This document shows positions 60,308 to 64,000 of a stretch of DNA of 64,000 nt, in pieces; the stretch's first letter is position 1; each line of letters begins with the position of its first letter. Source of the DNA: Seriola aureovittata (lineage: Eukaryota > Chordata > Actinopteri > Carangiformes > Carangidae); the NCBI RefSeq assembly GCF_021018895.1, contig NC_079377.1:11600501-11664500 (forward strand), given 5' to 3'. The notes beneath the pieces were generated by a model. The model searched no databases, was not told where the DNA came from, and saw only the letters and a program-made list of their open reading frames with translations. The translations under genes were made by a program, and so were the position numbers.

Positions 60308-61250
60308 CGGCTAACTTTAATTTATGTTATCTGGTATGGGAATCGCTGGAAAACACATCTGCTGCAGGTGTGCTGTGATGTACAGTATTATGTATATAAA
60401 GTTTTATTACCTAATTTATTTTCTTTTTTTAAAAAAAATAGCACTGAATATTGTGATATTTAAATGATTAGGACAAAAATGATTTCACTTTAACGCCAGT
60501 TATCTCATAACTTTTGTGTCCGTTGGCATATACTCCCTCTTAGTTACGTCTGTATAACTTTTATGATTAAATTATTCACTGGAGTCATCATGATACATAA
60601 GGTCGCCTCCCCTTCTGCTTGTTGTCCCCCTTTTCCAATATGAAATGTGTGTGTTTTTTACTTCAAGGCTAATTTTGTGATGTGTTTGTTTCCAACAATT
60701 AGAAATGATTGATTTAGACAGAATAATGTCACGAAATTCTGCTTCAAAAATACATTTGATAAACAAGAGAGACCTCGAGATGATGCTATGAGCGCAAACA
60801 TCACAGTCTGAACAGGCTGTAATCAGATTGGATCACTGGAAAACGAAAAACAGTGAGTGTTCTCTAATATAAACCAAACTGCCCAAAGCTATTTTCAAGC
60901 TGTCACCGTCTTTCAGCACTGATACTGCCTCACCTTTTCCATGTCAGCTATTTTTTTTCTTTTTGTTTTGTTTTCTTTTATAAGTGAGCGTGGTCTCAGA
61001 GGGGGAATTGTGTCAGTCTGGAATGAAACTCTTATTATGTTGAGTGTTCTCTTATGAATGCTTTACAGTTTAGCTCTTTTTCTTTTTCTTTTTTTTTTTT
61101 TTTTACACACAATGTTAATGTAAATCCCTTCCATAAACACTGTTCCTCTGTGTCATAGCTGCTCCATGCTAATTCTAGTTCTTGTTTGGGGAAAGTATAT
61201 CTCAATGTAGAGTGTTGTGTATTTTAATAAATGTACCACTTGAAAACCAC
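60308..61250 (+). other. bmp5: bmp5 3' UTR (approximate)
   Basis: AT-rich sequence after the stop with T-runs and no coding signature. The first good AATAAA is at 61226-61231. Confidence 0.5.
61226..61231 (+). terminator. Candidate bmp5 polyadenylation signal AATAAA
   Basis: TTTTAATAAATGTACC lies 919 bases after the bmp5 stop and is the first canonical hexamer in the downstream sequence that I noticed. Confidence 0.45.
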
Positions 61251-64000
61251 TATCTTTTGCTTTTGCCTTTACTTGACCTCACAGCTTTTCTTGCTCCATT
61301 CATCACCCTCAACTACATGCAGAACTGCATTTCATCTTGGACCCCCCCCTCCCCCTCCTCCAGCTGCAAAGTCTCCAGCTTTTTTAAATTGAAGTTGTCC
61401 CTTCGTATTTCTGTTTGGAGCTCTGCGGATGTTTTACATTCTGTTGCCGGACTACCGTCTCGGCTTTATAAATGTTTGACAAGTATGATATAAACTCTGG
61501 GGTCCACCCACGGAGCCTGTTGACATGCTCTCGGGGAGTGGTAATGCTAGTGGTACAGTGCTAGCAGCAAAGCAGTGCTGTGACCTCCAGACCAAAAAGG
61601 GTGATTATCACGAGGCTGCCAGCAGAGAAAGGTATATCATTTTGTAACCAATCCCTTCCAGATTATGGGGGGGGACGATACTATCCATCACATGATTTAT
61701 GTGATATGTATGGCACACCTCTGCTTGCTTTGTATTCTGTACGCTCACATCCTCAGAGCTAAGATTCAACCCTGGAAACAAAGTTTAGACCATAAACTAA
61801 ACTAAAAGGAGCAAGTTGTTTTGTTCCCCTCCTCGCTCGGGATAAGCAGAACTTCCAGAGAAGTGTGAGAGGGAACGTGCTATTTCCAGAGAAGCACTCT
61901 GGTTACGCACAGATTTTCAATGGTCTTGGAAATGTAGGGATTAGGTTAAGGATTAATATTTATTTACACAACTGTGTTGACCTTCGCTGAACACAGGATA
62001 TGTACTGTTGCACTTTTTCTCCCCCCACCTTCCCACTTTTATAACATTTTTTTCTCTGACATGGCAGAACATTGAGTGACTGTATTTCACTTAATTAAAA
62101 GCAGTGGCCGGCCTGCCCAGATGTTATGTGGGCTGCATCTAAAAGGAGTGTTGACATTCAGTGAATAGAAGAGGCCACCTGCTAACTTAACTCTTGGCTT
62201 GAGGGGTGATTTGCATTCCTGTGGCCTGTTGCCTGGCATGATTGCTCCTAGCACTTCACAATCCCATCTACTGTTTAATATCATGGATTCTTTCCAATTC
62301 AACTACATTTCTTCCTTTTTCTGTAACGCAGGAGCTGCAATGAATGAGCTCCTATTTAAGTTCCCCGAGACTACACAGGCCTCTCGACAGCAACCTCCTC
62401 ACCACATGAAAGGAAAGGGTAACAATTGCCATACTCAGGGCAGATTAATATATTGGCCCCTTCTCCTCTGAGACCCCCGCGGTCAAACACAGCCTGCAGT
62501 GAGTCAGAGGTGACTTGACATTCATCAGATCAGCACTTCCAGTGGCCACTTAAAGCTGGAAAAAGGTCAGAACCCACGACAGTTTACTTTTCACGGTAAA
62601 AGGGTTTTATGTGCATTATTCATGCGTCACGCTCTCAGGTTTATCGTGTATATATATATATATATGTCACAACACACTTTACATAAACACACTTACATAA
62701 TATCAGGATGTGATTCCAGGTGCTGATATTAAGTTTTTTTTTTTCTTTTTTTTTTTTCTTTTTCTACCACAAACATGTTTATTCTCTTAACCTGATTGAG
62801 AAAACAGACGCGTCCACGAGAGCGGCTGTGAGGAACATGTTCTTATGTTCAGAAAATGTGATATATTTAGTTAGGAGAGATCATCTTGAAGCTCTTAGCG
62901 GGCGGGACCGGCTGCCTGCAAATGCTTGATGATTCAGGTCATTTCTTAATCTAATCTAAACCATCAGCAGCAGGAAATACATTGACAAATACTGCAAAAC
63001 AAAAGCAAAAAGGCTGCTGTTAGGAGCCACTGATCTTGTCAGACCACCGGCAGAGGTGGACGTACGTGCTTGGAGGCCGCTCAGAGACGACCTCTAACAA
63101 TGTGAGTATCACAGAAGCTGCAATACTTTGTACTCTGTGTTCTTTTTCAATAATGATCAAAGCCCACTTTTCATGCAGTTATGTCTCAGTTATCCATGTT
63201 CTACTCAGGCTGACTCCAGAGAATTAGCAACAGTTTATAATGTGAAAGCATGCAACAGAAATATTGAAAAGGAAGTAGTATCTTTTCCGTATTTTGTATG
63301 GGAAAACTACTGCAAGGTTTCACTGACTTTAATTTCCCCTCGATGATTTATTTATAGTGTATTTAAAGTATTTTGAGTAGTTATTCATTTTGTAAACAAG
63401 TGTTCTGAATGGGAACATTTGTGTTTAAAATGAAAATCAAATGTGGTCAGACGTCCGTGAAAGAAAAGTTGGATTTTACACAAACTATGGAACTAAACAT
63501 TTGTTCAGAGTCTTAGAGGGGTTTATTAGGCCAGCTACTGTAAAGACACGCCTCTGGTTAAATGTTGACTTCTCATTAACGCGCTGAGTTTCTGGTACAG
63601 TCAACTCTACCGTTGGCGGGTTAGATGGTGATGCTTTGATCACGTTTTTGGTCAATTTATTACAACTACAAAAACATAATAGTTATTGTTCGTTTGGTTT
63701 AGGGGTTCCCATGTTTCATGGATTTACCCTGTGTTAACCAGAGATCTTTTTCTTTCTGTCGCTCAAAGTTTATTTTCAAAGTCTCACCTTGCAGTCCATC
63801 CACAAGGCAAGTGAAATTGTATCTAATAAAAATGTTGTGCAGTTTACCTTATTCATCTCCCCACATGTGGTTCTCCTTATTTGTATTCTGTGGGTGGGCT
63901 ATGACTTCCATACAGCTCAATCAGTCCCTCTTGAAAAGGCAGACCATATGGGTCACATTTTTACATGTTGTTTGGTATGACAAGCCTGCAGCAGGACCAG
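61251..64000. other. Gene-free interval downstream of bmp5
   Basis: I see no exon that I can support on either strand. The stretch holds a (TA)n tract at 62648-62665, T-runs near 62731-62762 and ordinary AT-rich DNA. In human the next gene is HMGCLL1. I could not recognise any of its exons here. Confidence 0.5.

Noticed and set aside
61182..61493. A 103-codon + strand frame downstream of bmp5
   Set aside because: It overlaps the bmp5 polyadenylation signal, has no domain or splice signal, and shows no resemblance to HMGCLL1.

Overview
The window reads as nuclear DNA of a bony fish, most likely a spiny-rayed (percomorph) teleost. It has small exons with GT-AG introns, microsatellites, and several dispersed repeat families that I recognise as typical of percomorph genomes. 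All recognisable genes lie on the + strand, head to tail. I see no tRNA, rRNA, CRISPR array, operon or other bacterial feature.

Layout. (1) 1-3162: the last four coding exons of dst (dystonin, a spectraplakin), ending in an SxIP microtubule-tip motif, with a 3' UTR to about 3965. (2) 5963-19467: a complete 26-coding-exon FACIT collagen gene with signal peptide, thrombospondin-N-like (TSPN) domain, triple helix, NC2-like interruption and a C-x4-C C-terminus, predicted at 763 aa. It looks most like collagen alpha-1(IX) but is not an obvious orthologue of a mammalian gene at this place. (3) 19468-30224: about 10.8 kb without recognisable coding sequence. It holds repeats and possibly the non-coding first exon of the next gene. 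(4) 30256-48657: col21a1, 28 coding exons, 959 aa, with vWA, TSPN, collagen and a C-terminal tail ending KGPNY. (5) 51372-60307: bmp5, 7 exons, 464 aa, with furin site and seven-cysteine TGF-beta domain. (6) 60308-64000: bmp5 3' UTR and gene-free sequence.

The order dst - col21a1 - bmp5, all in one orientation, matches human 6p12.1 (DST, COL21A1, BMP5). The extra COL9A1-like gene between dst and col21a1 is the main novelty. Human paralogous regions also join a spectraplakin or BMP gene with a type IX collagen gene (MACF1/BMP8/COL9A2 on 1p34, BMP7/COL9A3 on 20q13), so the extra gene may be a survivor of an ancestral linkage rather than a recent insertion. The three secreted products are all extracellular-matrix or skeletal-patterning proteins. 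Co-regulation is possible, but the sequence does not show it.

Exon boundaries were placed by eye from splice consensus, reading-frame phase and remembered family sequences. Every junction given keeps the frame. UTR ends and non-coding first exons are uncertain.
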